Source of the DNA: Draconibacterium sp.
GTDB lineage: Bacteria > Bacteroidota > Bacteroidia > Bacteroidales > Prolixibacteraceae
Assembly (NCBI GenBank): GCA_016705335.1
Contig: JADIYN010000030.1
Coordinates: 1-64,000, forward strand
Length of the DNA: 64,000 nucleotides
Direction: 5' to 3'
The notes under the pieces are model-generated. The model was given only the letters and a program-made list of their open reading frames with translations, searched no databases and was not told where the DNA came from. The position numbers and the translations under genes are program-made. Positions 9,356-18,404 of this stretch are shown here, one piece after another; the stretch's first letter is position 1, and every line of letters begins with the position of its first letter.

Positions 9356-9407
9356 AAATTTTATTCTTGTTTTTGATTTTTATTAAGAAGGAATTATTCT
9401 TCGTCTG

Positions 9408-9439
9408 CAAATATAAATAGCGTTCAACGGTCAATCAAA
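9408..9439 (-). promoter_or_regulatory. Promoter of the peroxiredoxin-osmC operon
   Basis: On the minus strand TTTG (9436-9439) is followed by a 20-bp spacer and TATATTTG (9408-9415), an exact TAnnTTTG -7 box. The rest of 9356-9681 shows nothing else on this strand. Confidence 0.65.
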
Positions 9440-9587
9440 TTGATTTTTTTTAACTCAATTAGACAAAAGCTATTTCCTGATAAGTAACCGGCTGAACCTG
9501 AGCTTTGTCTGGTTGTAATTTGATTTCTGATACTATATTTTAAAATTGTAATTGAAATAAGTGAAAAAATTAAACAGACTTCTATTG

Positions 9588-9618
9588 TTTGACTGTACTC
9601 TTAATATCACTATATTTA
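9588..9618 (+). promoter_or_regulatory. Promoter of the oxidoreductase gene at 9682
   Basis: TTTG (9588-9591), a 19-bp spacer, then TATATTTA (9611-9618), one base from the TAnnTTTG consensus. It leaves a leader of about 60 nt. Confidence 0.55.
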
Positions 9619-9681
9619 GCTGTTTTTTTGAATAAATAACATTATTGATAGATACCTATCCAATTAAAACAATTAATTATT

Positions 9682-11193
9682 ATGGAACAAAATTCAAACA
9701 AAATTTCGGTTTCCAGAAGATCTTTTCTGGGGACAACAGCCATTGCAGCTGCCGGAATTACAATTATTCCGAGCCATGCAGTAGCTGGTTTGGGGCACAA
9801 GGCTCCAAGTGACAAACTCAACATTGTAGGTGTAGGTGTTGGTGGAATGGGTTTCGCAAACCTTAAAAATCTTGAAGCAGAAAACATCATTGGATTATGC
9901 GATGTTGACTGGAAGTACACTGGCGACAACGGTGTTTTCGATCGTTTTCCAAAAGCCAAAAAGTACAAAGACTGGCGAAAAATGTACGATGAAATGGGTA
10001 AAGATTTCGATGCAGTAGTTGTAGCAACTGCCGACCACTCCCATGCTATTATTGCTGCTACCGCAATTACGATGGGAAAACATGTTTATGTGCAAAAACC
10101 ATTAACACATACAGTTTACGAATCACGTTTACTCACCAAACTTGCTGATAAATACAAAGTTGCAACACAAATGGGTAACCAGGGTTCATCAGGCGAAGGC
10201 GTTAATTTAACTACAGAATGGCTAGCCAACGGCGAAATCGGTGAAGTAACAAAAGTTGAAGCATTTACTGACCGTCCAATCTGGCCACAAGGTTTAAATA
10301 CACCTGAACGTGGCGATTGGGTTCCTGAAACATTGGATTGGGATTTATTTACAGGACCTGCAAAAATGCGTCCTTACAATAAAGTATATCATCCATGGAA
10401 CTGGCGCGGTTGGTGGGATTATGGTACAGGTGCTCTTGGCGATATGGCTTGTCACATCCTTCACCCGGTATTTGTTGGTCTTGAATTAGGTTATCCAATT
10501 CATGCACAGGGAAATTCAAGTTTATTGTTGCAGGATTGTGCACCAGTTTCTCAATCAGTTAAACTTACATTCCCTGAACGTACGCCAAAACGTGCATGGA
10601 AAGGAATGAAGAAAAACACTCCATTAAAAGAAGTGGATGTTTATTGGTTTGATGGTGGTATTAAACCAATGCTTCCTGAAGTATGGCCTGATGGAAAAAA
10701 TCCAAATGACAGCGGTGGTGGTGTACTTTTCCACGGAACAAAAGATACATTGGCTTGTGGTTGTTACGGTGTAAATCCATGGTTGCTTTCTGGTCGTGTG
10801 CCTGATGCACCAAAATTCCGCCGCAGAGTTGAAACCAGCCATGAAATGGATTGGGTGCGTGCATGTAAAGAAAGTCCTGAAAACCGCGTTAAAACTGCTT
10901 CTGATTTCAGTGAAGCCGGACCATTTAACGAAATGGTTGTAATGGGAGTTTTAGGTGTTCGTTTACAGTCACTGAATAAAGTACTTGATTGGGATGGACC
11001 AAACATGAAGTTTACCAATCTTACCGACGATGAAAAAATAAGAACTGTTATAAAAGATGGTTTCGAAATTCACGATGGTCATCCAACTTTCAAAAAAGAC
11101 TGGACAGAACCTGTTTCAGCTAAAGAATTTGCTGCTGAATTAATTAAACACACCTATCGCGCTCCCTGGAGTTTGCCTGATATGCCAGCTTAA
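9682..11193 (+). CDS. Exported Gfo/Idh/MocA-family oxidoreductase
   Basis: 503 aa. The N-terminus has a twin-arginine-like signal (SRRSFLGTTAIAAAG) ending near PSHAVAG. The Rossmann domain follows (NIVGVGVGGMGFANLKNL, and AVVVATADHSHAIIA with VYVQKPLTH containing the conserved EKP-like Lys). A long C-terminal alpha/beta domain includes WRGWWDYGTGALGDMACH. Members of this family oxidise or rearrange sugars and polyols with tightly bound NAD(P); exported versions are abundant in carbohydrate-degrading Bacteroidota. The substrate cannot be inferred. A second, shorter relative lies at 61554-62873. The gene is monocistronic, with its own promoter and a terminator right after. Confidence 0.88.
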   Translation: MEQNSNKISVSRRSFLGTTAIAAAGITIIPSHAVAGLGHKAPSDKLNIVGVGVGGMGFANLKNLEAENIIGLCDVDWKYTGDNGVFDRFPKAKKYKDWRKMYDEMGKDFDAVVVATADHSHAIIAATAITMGKHVYVQKPLTHTVYESRLLTKLADKYKVATQMGNQGSSGEGVNLTTEWLANGEIGEVTKVEAFTDRPIWPQGLNTPERGDWVPETLDWDLFTGPAKMRPYNKVYHPWNWRGWWDYGTGALGDMACHILHPVFVGLELGYPIHAQGNSSLLLQDCAPVSQSVKLTFPERTPKRAWKGMKKNTPLKEVDVYWFDGGIKPMLPEVWPDGKNPNDSGGGVLFHGTKDTLACGCYGVNPWLLSGRVPDAPKFRRRVETSHEMDWVRACKESPENRVKTASDFSEAGPFNEMVVMGVLGVRLQSLNKVLDWDGPNMKFTNLTDDEKIRTVIKDGFEIHDGHPTFKKDWTEPVSAKEFAAELIKHTYRAPWSLPDMPA

Positions 11194-11217
11194 TTAATGC
11201 AATCATATTTAATGGAA

Positions 11218-11250
11218 AGAGGCTGTCTGAAAAGGCAGTCTCTTTTTTTA
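11218..11250 (+). terminator. Rho-independent terminator after the oxidoreductase
   Basis: AGAGGCTGTC (11218-11227) pairs with GGCAGTCTCT (11234-11243) through ten pairs including two G-U, followed by a T run. Confidence 0.85.
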
Positions 11251-11320
11251 TTCCGTGAACTTAACTTATAGCAGTTTCTTTTTGAATTTAAAGTCTGAAG
11301 CGACCTTTTGTAACATAAAA

Positions 11321-12226
11321 CTATTGTGTCAGCTGATGAAAAACAGATTCAAGATTTTGTTGTTTTTCGTTCAATGTCAAAATAATAAGCTGATTTTTAA
11401 CGGCAAAATCAAAAATGGCGGGGCGGATATCTCTTTCGCCGGTTGATTCAATTTCAAAAACATCTCCGTGTAGTTCAACATTTTTTACACCTTCAACCGC
11501 AATTAATTTTTCGGATTTAACGGCTGTCGAAAACTCAACAAAAACCACCTGGTTACGATTTGTTTTACCGTTTTTGATTTCATTTATTCCGCCGTCAGCA
11601 ACAATTTTGCCTTTATTGATTATGATTACCCGGTTACAAACTGCTTCTACTTCCTGCATAATGTGCGATGAAAGCATAACAGTTTTTTCACGGCTTGTTT
11701 CTCTGATTAATTGTCTGATTTCTTCCAATTGGTTGGGATCAAGTCCAGTTGTTGGTTCATCAAGAATTAAAACTGAAGGGTCGTGAATTAGTGCCTGTGC
11801 CAATCCAACCCGCTGACGATAACCTTTTGAAAGTGCCCTTATCTTTTTATGTTGTTCATCACCAAGTCCGGTTAATTCAACCATTTCTGCAATTCGTTTT
11901 TTGACTTTTTCAAGTTTATAAAAACCGGCAGTTATTTCTAAAAATTCTTTCACATATAAATCAGTATAAAGCGGATTGTGTTCAGGCAAATAACCAATAT
12001 TCTTTCTGATTTCGAGGTTTTTCGACATATTTTTTTGGCCATTTACAAACACTTCCCCGGAGTCGGAGGGCAAAAATCCGGTAATAATTTTCATCATTGT
12101 TGACTTGCCTGCGCCGTTTGGTCCCAAAAAACCAACCAATTCACCTTTTTTTATCGAAAAACTGACCTCATTTAAAGCCTTTTGTTTTCCAAATAATTTT
12201 GTTATCTGTCTCGTTTCTACGCTCAT
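11321..12226 (-). CDS. gldA: Gliding-motility-associated ABC transporter ATP-binding protein GldA
   Basis: 301 aa ABC ATPase. Walker A GPNGAGKST is at about 35-43, the Q-loop region has the GldA-typical IGYLPEHNPLYTDLYV, the signature is LSKGYRQRVGLAQAL (about 134) and Walker B is VLILDEPTTGLDP (about 155), with a switch His in MLSSHIMQEV. The C-terminal 80 residues are the usual DUF4162-like tail. GldA works with GldF/GldG in gliding and T9SS-related functions in Bacteroidota, but those partner genes are not next to it here. The symbol rests on family likeness; a generic ABC-2 exporter ATPase is the alternative. Confidence 0.82.
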   Translation of the reverse strand: MSVETRQITKLFGKQKALNEVSFSIKKGELVGFLGPNGAGKSTMMKIITGFLPSDSGEVFVNGQKNMSKNLEIRKNIGYLPEHNPLYTDLYVKEFLEITAGFYKLEKVKKRIAEMVELTGLGDEQHKKIRALSKGYRQRVGLAQALIHDPSVLILDEPTTGLDPNQLEEIRQLIRETSREKTVMLSSHIMQEVEAVCNRVIIINKGKIVADGGINEIKNGKTNRNQVVFVEFSTAVKSEKLIAVEGVKNVELHGDVFEIESTGERDIRPAIFDFAVKNQLIILTLNEKQQNLESVFHQLTQ

Positions 12227-12243
12227 ACATTTATATTCAAAAA

Positions 12244-12251
12244 CAAAAATA
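12244..12251 (-). promoter_or_regulatory. -7 box for gldA
   Basis: TATTTTTG on the minus strand (exact TAnnTTTG), 18 bp before the gldA start. The -33 element is unclear. Confidence 0.45.
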
Positions 12252-12267
12252 GTCCTTTCTTTTTATT

Positions 12268-12300
12268 TTGAAAGCATTAGACTAAATTTGCATTTTTTAG
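12268..12300 (+). promoter_or_regulatory. Promoter of ispG
   Basis: TTG (12268-12270), a 22-bp spacer and TAAATTTG (12293-12300), an exact -7 box. It is divergent from the gldA promoter. Confidence 0.55.
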
Positions 12301-12397
12301 TAAAAACCTTTAACAAAATGAATAGATTTCTGTTAAAGAACTAATAACTGAATAACTTATAAGCTACAGAATTAAACAATTTTGAAATTCTACAAAG

Positions 12398-14258
12398 ATG
12401 AAAGATCGTCATTTTAATTATATAGAAGATTTAACCCGATACGAACGTCAAAAAACCTGGGAAGTAAAAATAGGCACGGTGCCGGTTGGTGGAGATAATC
12501 CAATCAGGATTCAAACCATGACCGATACTGATTCCTTGGATACTGATGCTACCGTGGAGCAAATAATAAGGGCTATTAAAGCAGGTTCCGATTATGTCAG
12601 GGTAACGGTTAATGGAACTCCTGAAGCTGAAAACCTTAAAAACATAAAACGTGATTTGGTTGCACGCGGTTATAATACCCCTTTGATTGGTGACATACAT
12701 TTTAACCCTAGACTGGCTGAAATTGCAGCTCAAACTATTTCTAAAGTACGCATTAATCCGGGTAATTTTTATGATAAACGAGCCCAGTTTAAAAGCAAAG
12801 TATATTCCGATGATGAGTATAAACAAGAGCTTTTGAAAATTGAAGAACAGTTTATCCAGTTCCTGAAAATACTTAAAACAACAAATACAGCTTTGCGGAT
12901 TGGTGCAAATCATGGTTCTCTGTCCGACAGGGTAATGAGTCGTTTTGGTGACACACCAACCGGAATTGCTGAGTCGGTGCTGGAATTCCTGCGTATTTGT
13001 AAAAAGGAGGATTTTAATAATGTTGTGGTTTCAATAAAATCGAGCAACACGCGTGTAATGGTTTACACAGTGCGGCTTTTGAATTTTAAAATGCGGCTCG
13101 AAGGGATGAAATACCCCATCCATTTGGGAGTTACCGAAGCTGGTGAAGGTGAGGACGGAAGAATAAAATCTGCAGTTGGAATAGGCGCATTACTTGCCGA
13201 TGGGATTGGTGATACTGTCAGGGTTTCATTGACAGAAGATCCGATAAAAGAAATTCCGGTTGCACTAAAACTTGTTAATCATTTTAAAAGCTACCAAAAC
13301 CATCAACCTATTACGGCCCCAATGATTGCACAGGCCAATCCATTTGAATATGAACGCCGCTCAACCCGTCCGGTTTTAAACATGGGCGACAAACAGCTTC
13401 CGGTGGTAATTGCCGATTTGGGCGAACGCAGTTTAAGCGAAATGATACCAATCCGTGGAAAACTAATCCCCGATTATTTTTTATCGGGAAATAAAATTTT
13501 AGATATAAAAGGCGAGGAATACCCTATTATTTCGCTTGAAGAGTATCTTTTTGAAAGCACTCGCTGGGGAAGGATGAAATTTATCCGTACCGATAAAATG
13601 GAGTTTGACCGTTTTATGGACAAACATCCTGAAATTATTACTAAGCTGAAACAAACCCGCAAAACAGTACTGATTCTCGAAAGTATTAACAAAAATCCGT
13701 TTGCAGAGTTGAGGGCATTTTTTATGTCGCTTGAAACACACATCTGGAAAGTTCCGGTAATTCTTTACCGAAGATATAACGAGAGCGAAATCGAAGATTT
13801 GCAAATAAAGGCATCGTCTGATCTGGGTGGTTTGTTCCTCGATGGTTATGGTGATGGGATTTGCTTATCCAATGACAAAGAAAATATAACTTTTACTGAA
13901 CTGAAAGATCTTAGCTTTGGAATTTTACAGGCAAGCCGGATGAGGGTTTCCAAAACCGAATTTGTATCATGCCCCGGATGCGGACGTACTTTGTTCGATT
14001 TACAGGAAACAACTCAGAAAAATCAAAAAACATTTCAAGCATCTCGACCACCTGAAAATTGCTGTAATGGGCTGCGTTGTAAACGGTCCCGGCGAAATGG
14101 GCGATGCCGATTATGGTTTTGTGGGCACAGCCGTTAATAAAGTTAATCTGTATAAAGGTTTGCAGCCGGTAAAACGCCATATTTCTTACGAAGATGCTGT
14201 CGAAGAACTTGAACAGATAATTCGTGAAAATGGTGACTGGAAAGATCCAGTTGATTGA
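12398..14258 (+). CDS. ispG: (E)-4-hydroxy-3-methylbut-2-enyl-diphosphate synthase, long Bacteroidota form (frameshifted)
   Basis: IspG catalyses the reductive ring opening of MEcPP to HMBPP in the MEP isoprenoid pathway. The TIM-barrel part is clear (VGGDNPIRIQTMTDTDS, VRVTVNGTPEAENL, ALRIGANHGSLSDR, HLGVTEAGEGEDG), followed by the inserted middle domain of the plant/Bacteroidota form. The C-terminal [4Fe-4S] domain begins with SCPGCGRTLFDLQ and, in another frame, ends with KIAVMGCVVNGPGEMGDADY, which holds the cluster cysteines. The frame breaks near 14020; restored length is about 620 aa, normal for this form. The gene is normally essential where no mevalonate pathway exists, so the break is probably an assembly error. 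Confidence 0.93.
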
Positions 14259-14403
14259 TGCTGGTTTGAATTTATAATCTGTTTACATAAAATTCAGGGA
14301 TTTCATAAATGAATTCAGGGTAGTTAATTCTATCCTTTTGTTTGAAATTATGCTGAAAATCGTCCTTTCAACTTTTTGAATTTTCAAATTCAGTGGGAAT
14401 GAT

Positions 14404-14411
14404 TATGTTTG
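14404..14411 (+). promoter_or_regulatory. -7 box for the flavin reductase-like gene
   Basis: TATGTTTG is an exact TAnnTTTG match, 40 bp before the ATG at 14452. Confidence 0.45.
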
Positions 14412-14451
14412 TTTGCTTATAATTTTTTAACCTGATAAATTGTAAAGACAT

Positions 14452-15033
14452 ATGGCAAAAACCTATTGGAAACCCGGAACAATTATTTACCCCTTACCTG
14501 CAGTGATGGTTAGTTGCGGAGAAAACGAAGAAGAGTACAACATATTAACCATTGCCTGGACCGGTACAATAAACAGTGATCCTCCGATGTGTTATATTTC
14601 AGTTCGACCGGGCCGGCATTCATACGAAATAATTAAACGCACAGGTGAATTTGTAATTAACCTCACTACCGAAAAACTGGCACAGGCGACCGATTGGTGC
14701 GGTTGCAACTCGGGAAGAAAGTACAACAAATGGAAAATGATGAATCTTACTCCGGCACCTGCAAAAATTGTTAAGGCTCCAATCATCCTTGAATCACCTG
14801 TAAACATTGAATGTAAGGTTAAAAATATAGTTGAATTGGGATCGCATCACATGTTTGTTTCCGAAGTAGTCAGTGTTTCAGTTGACGATGAATTTTTGAA
14901 TGAACAACAGGCATTTAGTTTTGCAAAAGCCAATCCGTTGGTTTACAGTCACGGGCATTATTTTGGATTGGGGAAAAAAATAGGAAAATTCGGCTGGTCA
15001 GTCGAAAGGAAAAAAGCAATCAGAAAAAAATAG
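14452..15033 (+). CDS. Flavin reductase-like (flavoredoxin-type) protein
   Basis: 193 aa. The split-barrel flavin reductase fold is indicated by YPLPAVMVSCGENEEEYN, NILTIAWTGTINSDPPMCYI, SVRPGRHSYEIIKRTGEFVI and ESPVNIECKVKNIVELGSHH. Flavoredoxin-type members bind FMN and transfer electrons; some are NAD(P)H:flavin oxidoreductases. The N-terminal KPGTIIYPLPAVMVS form is typical of the anaerobe-associated branch. It is monocistronic, between ispG and an M3 peptidase; no partner enzyme is evident. Confidence 0.85.
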   Translation: MAKTYWKPGTIIYPLPAVMVSCGENEEEYNILTIAWTGTINSDPPMCYISVRPGRHSYEIIKRTGEFVINLTTEKLAQATDWCGCNSGRKYNKWKMMNLTPAPAKIVKAPIILESPVNIECKVKNIVELGSHHMFVSEVVSVSVDDEFLNEQQAFSFAKANPLVYSHGHYFGLGKKIGKFGWSVERKKAIRKK

Positions 15034-15132
15034 GCAAAAATTAGTGTTGCAACAAAACAATCCATGTTCATTTTTGTAATGAATGTTGCAATCTGATTTC
15101 TCGTTCGTCATGTTTTATTAAATCAGATCAAA

Positions 15133-17223
15133 ATGAAAAAAAAGTTATTTGCAGTTGTAATTTTAATAATGAATTTAGGAATGGTAAATGCACAAAATAA
15201 CCCGCTTTTGGGTGAGTTTAAAGCGCCGCATCAAACAGCGCCGTTTAATGAAATTAAAAATGAACATTTTATCCCGGCTTTTCAGGAAAACATAAAACAG
15301 GGAGAGGATGAAATTGAAGCAATTATTAGCAACCCGGCAAGCCCAACCTTTGAAAATACGGTTGTGGCACTTGAAAATACGGGACGATTGCTTAGCCGCA
15401 CTGCCGGTGTGTTTTTTAATCTGATGGGCTCGGAAACAAACGACGAATTGCAGAAAATTGCACAGGAAGTTTCCCCAATGCTCACAAAGTTTCAAAACGA
15501 TATTTCTTTGAACCCAGATCTTTTCGCAAAAATTAAAGCCGTTTATGCACAAAAAGATAAACTGAATCTGAATGCAGAACAACAAACCCTTCTTGAAAAT
15601 TCTTATTCGAATTTTATAAGACAGGGTGCCAACCTCAATGATGAACAGAAAGATAAATTCCGTGAAATAAGTACTGAACTTTCAAAATTATCATTGACTT
15701 TTAATGAGAATGTATTGAAAGAAACCAACAGTTACGAGTTGCTGATTACCGATCAAAGCAAACTGGCTGGTTTGCCCGAAAGTGCGTTGGAAGCCGCTGC
15801 CGGTCTGGCAAAATCAAAAAATAAGGAAGGCTGGCTTTTTACACTGAATATGCCAAGTTACCTGCCGTTTATGAAATATGCCGATAACCGTGAATTGCGG
15901 AAGGAATTAAGTCTTGCGTATGGTTCAAAAGCTTTTAAAGGAAATGAATTCGATAACAAGGAAAATGTGCGGAAACTGGCTGCATTACGATTGGAAATGG
16001 CACAATTGCTGGGTTATAAAAATTATGCCGATTACGCTTTGGAACGCCGCATGGCAATGAACCAGGAAGGTGTTTATAAACTCCTGAATGATTTATATGA
16101 AGCATCATTCAATAAAGCGAATCAGGAGAAAGCCGAAGTTCAGGCATTCGCGCAAAAAAGTGGTTTCGATGGCGAAATAATGCCCTGGGATTGGACTTAT
16201 TACAGCGAAAAATTAAAAGTTGAAAAGTTCGATTTGAACGATGAAATGCTAAAACCCTATTTCGAACTGAGCAAGGTTGTGGATGGCGTTTTTGGCCTGG
16301 CAACCGAACTTTATGGCATAACATTTAAAGTAAACAATTCAATTCCGGTTTATAATGAAGAAGTGATTCCGTATGAAGTTTATGATGCTGACGGGAAGTT
16401 TTTGTCGGTTTTATATACCGATTTCCATCCGCGTGACGGTAAACAGGGAGGCGCCTGGATGAACGATTTTAAAGGACAGTGGAAAGATAACGGTGTTGAT
16501 TCGCGGCCGCACATCACAATTGTCATGAATTTTACCCGCCCCACCGAAACCTTGCCTGCACTTCTGACTTTTGACGAAGTTGAAACTTTGATGCACGAGT
16601 TTGGCCATGCCCTGCACGGAATGCTGGCAAATTCAACCTATTCAAGTTTGTCGGGGACCAGCGTTTACCGCGATTTTGTTGAACTTCCATCGCAAATTAT
16701 GGAAAACTGGGCGGTTGAAAAAGATTTCCTCGATCGTTTTGCTGTTCATTACAAAACCGGGGAAAAAATTCCTGCTGAGCTTGTGAAAAAAATTGTCGAT
16801 GCTCAAAATTATCTGGCCGGATATTTATCAATCCGTCAGTTAAGTTTTGGTTACCTTGATATGGCGTGGCACTCGCTTGACTTACCCTTCAATGGAAATG
16901 TAAAAGATTTTGAAGAAAATGCCTGGGCAAAAACCCGCATTTTCCCAATCATTCCTGAAGTGTGCATGAGTACACAGTTTGGGCATCTTTTTGCCGGTGG
17001 TTATGCTGCCGGTTATTACAGCTACAAATGGGCGGAAGTGCTTGATGCCGATGCTTTTAGTGTTTTTAAAGAGAAAGGATTGTTTAATAAGGAAGTAGCA
17101 AAGTCTTTCCGCGAAAATATCCTCGAAAAAGGTGGCAGCGAACATCCTATGATTTTATATAAACGTTTCCGTGGTCACGAACCTTCGGTTGATGCATTTT
17201 TAAAGAGGAGTGGATTGAACTAA
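15133..17223 (+). CDS. dcp: M3-family peptidyl-dipeptidase (Dcp-like), exported
   Basis: 696 aa. The N-terminal signal peptide (MKKKLFAVVILIMNLGMVNA) predicts export to the periplasm. The catalytic zinc motif is TLMHEFGHALHGM (HExxH, first His about 488), followed by EFVELPSQIMENW-like sequence (here DFVELPSQIMENW) that supplies the third zinc ligand. The N-terminal half is the all-helical M3 lobe (TFENTVVALENTGRLLSRT). Dcp-type enzymes remove C-terminal dipeptides from oligopeptides. Length and motif order match the family; the oligopeptidase A branch is a possible alternative. The gene has its own terminator. Confidence 0.92.
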   Translation: MKKKLFAVVILIMNLGMVNAQNNPLLGEFKAPHQTAPFNEIKNEHFIPAFQENIKQGEDEIEAIISNPASPTFENTVVALENTGRLLSRTAGVFFNLMGSETNDELQKIAQEVSPMLTKFQNDISLNPDLFAKIKAVYAQKDKLNLNAEQQTLLENSYSNFIRQGANLNDEQKDKFREISTELSKLSLTFNENVLKETNSYELLITDQSKLAGLPESALEAAAGLAKSKNKEGWLFTLNMPSYLPFMKYADNRELRKELSLAYGSKAFKGNEFDNKENVRKLAALRLEMAQLLGYKNYADYALERRMAMNQEGVYKLLNDLYEASFNKANQEKAEVQAFAQKSGFDGEIMPWDWTYYSEKLKVEKFDLNDEMLKPYFELSKVVDGVFGLATELYGITFKVNNSIPVYNEEVIPYEVYDADGKFLSVLYTDFHPRDGKQGGAWMNDFKGQWKDNGVDSRPHITIVMNFTRPTETLPALLTFDEVETLMHEFGHALHGMLANSTYSSLSGTSVYRDFVELPSQIMENWAVEKDFLDRFAVHYKTGEKIPAELVKKIVDAQNYLAGYLSIRQLSFGYLDMAWHSLDLPFNGNVKDFEENAWAKTRIFPIIPEVCMSTQFGHLFAGGYAAGYYSYKWAEVLDADAFSVFKEKGLFNKEVAKSFRENILEKGGSEHPMILYKRFRGHEPSVDAFLKRSGLN

Positions 17224-17260
17224 AAGTTTTTTCCCGGCTTCCCCATATTGGAGGAAATAA

Positions 17261-17296
17261 AAAACCAGAACCGGCAACAGTTCTGGTTTTTTATTG
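17261..17296 (+). terminator. Rho-independent terminator of the M3 peptidase gene
   Basis: AAAACCAGAAC (17261-17271) and GTTCTGGTTTT (17280-17290) form a perfect 11-bp stem followed by T residues. Confidence 0.9.
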
Positions 17297-17301
17297 CAAA
17301 A

Positions 17302-17330
17302 AAATAGCACCACAAACCGCGGTGCTATTT
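17302..17330 (-). terminator. Rho-independent terminator of gcvH
   Basis: AAATAGCACC (17302-17311) and GGTGCTATTT (17321-17330) form a perfect 10-bp stem. On the minus strand it is followed by a T run. It sits back-to-back with the convergent terminator at 17261-17296. Confidence 0.85.
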
Positions 17331-17354
17331 CAATATCTTAAGATTGAAACTATA

Positions 17355-17735
17355 TTACGCTTCAATCATTTTTTTATAATCATCAGCAGAAAGAAGTTCG
17401 TCAAGTTCTGAAAGTTCAACCATTTTAACTTTTATCATCCATCCGGCGAGGTATGGATCTTTATTTACAAGTTCAGGTTCATCAGCAAGAGCCGGATTAA
17501 CTTCGGTAACCTGGCCGCCAACCGGCATAAATAAATCCGACACAGTCTTTACAGCTTCTACTGTCCCAAAAGTATCCCCTTTTCCCAGGTGTTCACCTTC
17601 GGTTTCAATTTCAACAAAAACCACGTCCCCCAACTCGCCTTGTGCAAAATCAGTTACGCCAATAATAGCTACTTCGCCATCAACGCGAACCCACTCGTGA
17701 TCTTGCGTGTATTTCAAATCTGCCGGTATTTTCAT
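17355..17735 (-). CDS. gcvH: Glycine cleavage system H protein
   Basis: 126 aa lipoyl carrier. It carries the aminomethyl group between the P, T and L proteins of the glycine cleavage complex. The lipoylated Lys63 lies in FGTVEAVKTVSDL, preceded by GVTDFAQGELGDVVFVE and followed by GWMIKVKM, all classic. The length is exactly typical. The other gcv genes are not adjacent. A -7 box lies just upstream at 17760-17767. Confidence 0.96.
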   Translation of the reverse strand: MKIPADLKYTQDHEWVRVDGEVAIIGVTDFAQGELGDVVFVEIETEGEHLGKGDTFGTVEAVKTVSDLFMPVGGQVTEVNPALADEPELVNKDPYLAGWMIKVKMVELSELDELLSADDYKKMIEA

Positions 17736-17759
17736 ATTATTAATTCTTTAAGTTTTGTT

Positions 17760-17767
17760 CAAAAATA
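17760..17767 (-). promoter_or_regulatory. -7 box for gcvH
   Basis: TATTTTTG on the minus strand, an exact TAnnTTTG match 25 bp before the gcvH ATG. Confidence 0.5.
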
Positions 17768-17890
17768 ATACTTTTTAATGAAAGAAACAGGCATAAAAAT
17801 CAGCCAATTCACAATTTATTCATATTAAATCTTAAGGCTACCCCAAAAAAAATGATCGTCATTTTGTATTATTGCAAAAATTAAAGATTT

Positions 17891-18312
17891 ATGTTTTCTG
17901 AAAAAGCAGATCACCTGGAGGCACTTGATGCAGTTGCCGAAAAATTAATTCGTCAATTTCCCGATCATCATATTTTTGCATTTTACGGTAAAATGGGTGC
18001 AGGCAAAACCACGTTTATACAATCGGTTTGTAAGATTCTGGGAACCCTGACAATGTTACAAGCCCAACTTTCGCCCTGATAAATGAATATAAAACCTTGC
18101 AGCAAAAATCAATTTTCCATTTCGATTTTTACCGGATTAAGGATATTGAAGAAGCATTTGATTTGGGATACGAAGATTATTTGTTCAGTGGAAATTATTG
18201 TCTGATTGAATGGTCGGAAATGATAGAACCTTTACTTCCTGAAAATATTGTTAAAGTAAAAATTGAAGTTGGTGAAGACGGTGAGCGCAACATTTCGGCA
18301 GAAATAGTTTAA
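17891..18312 (+). CDS. tsaE: tRNA threonylcarbamoyladenosine biosynthesis ATPase TsaE (frameshifted)
   Basis: TsaE is the small P-loop ATPase of the complex that makes t6A37 on ANN-decoding tRNAs. Walker A is FAFYGKMGAGKTTFIQSVCK. The frame breaks near 18043; the other frame restores the hallmark DNVTSPTFALINEY and continues with IFHFDFYRIKD and LIEWSEMIEPLLPE. The restored length is about 140 aa, normal. A second t6A gene, tsaC, lies at 51555. The gene is expected to be essential, so the break is probably a consensus error. Confidence 0.92.
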
Positions 18313-18404
18313 CTCAGTTTTATTCATTTTGAAATATCCGCTTTTGAGTGTAACTTGTTCCCATTAAAATCGATATAAAACCAGTATTAAATCATCCGCG
18401 AATT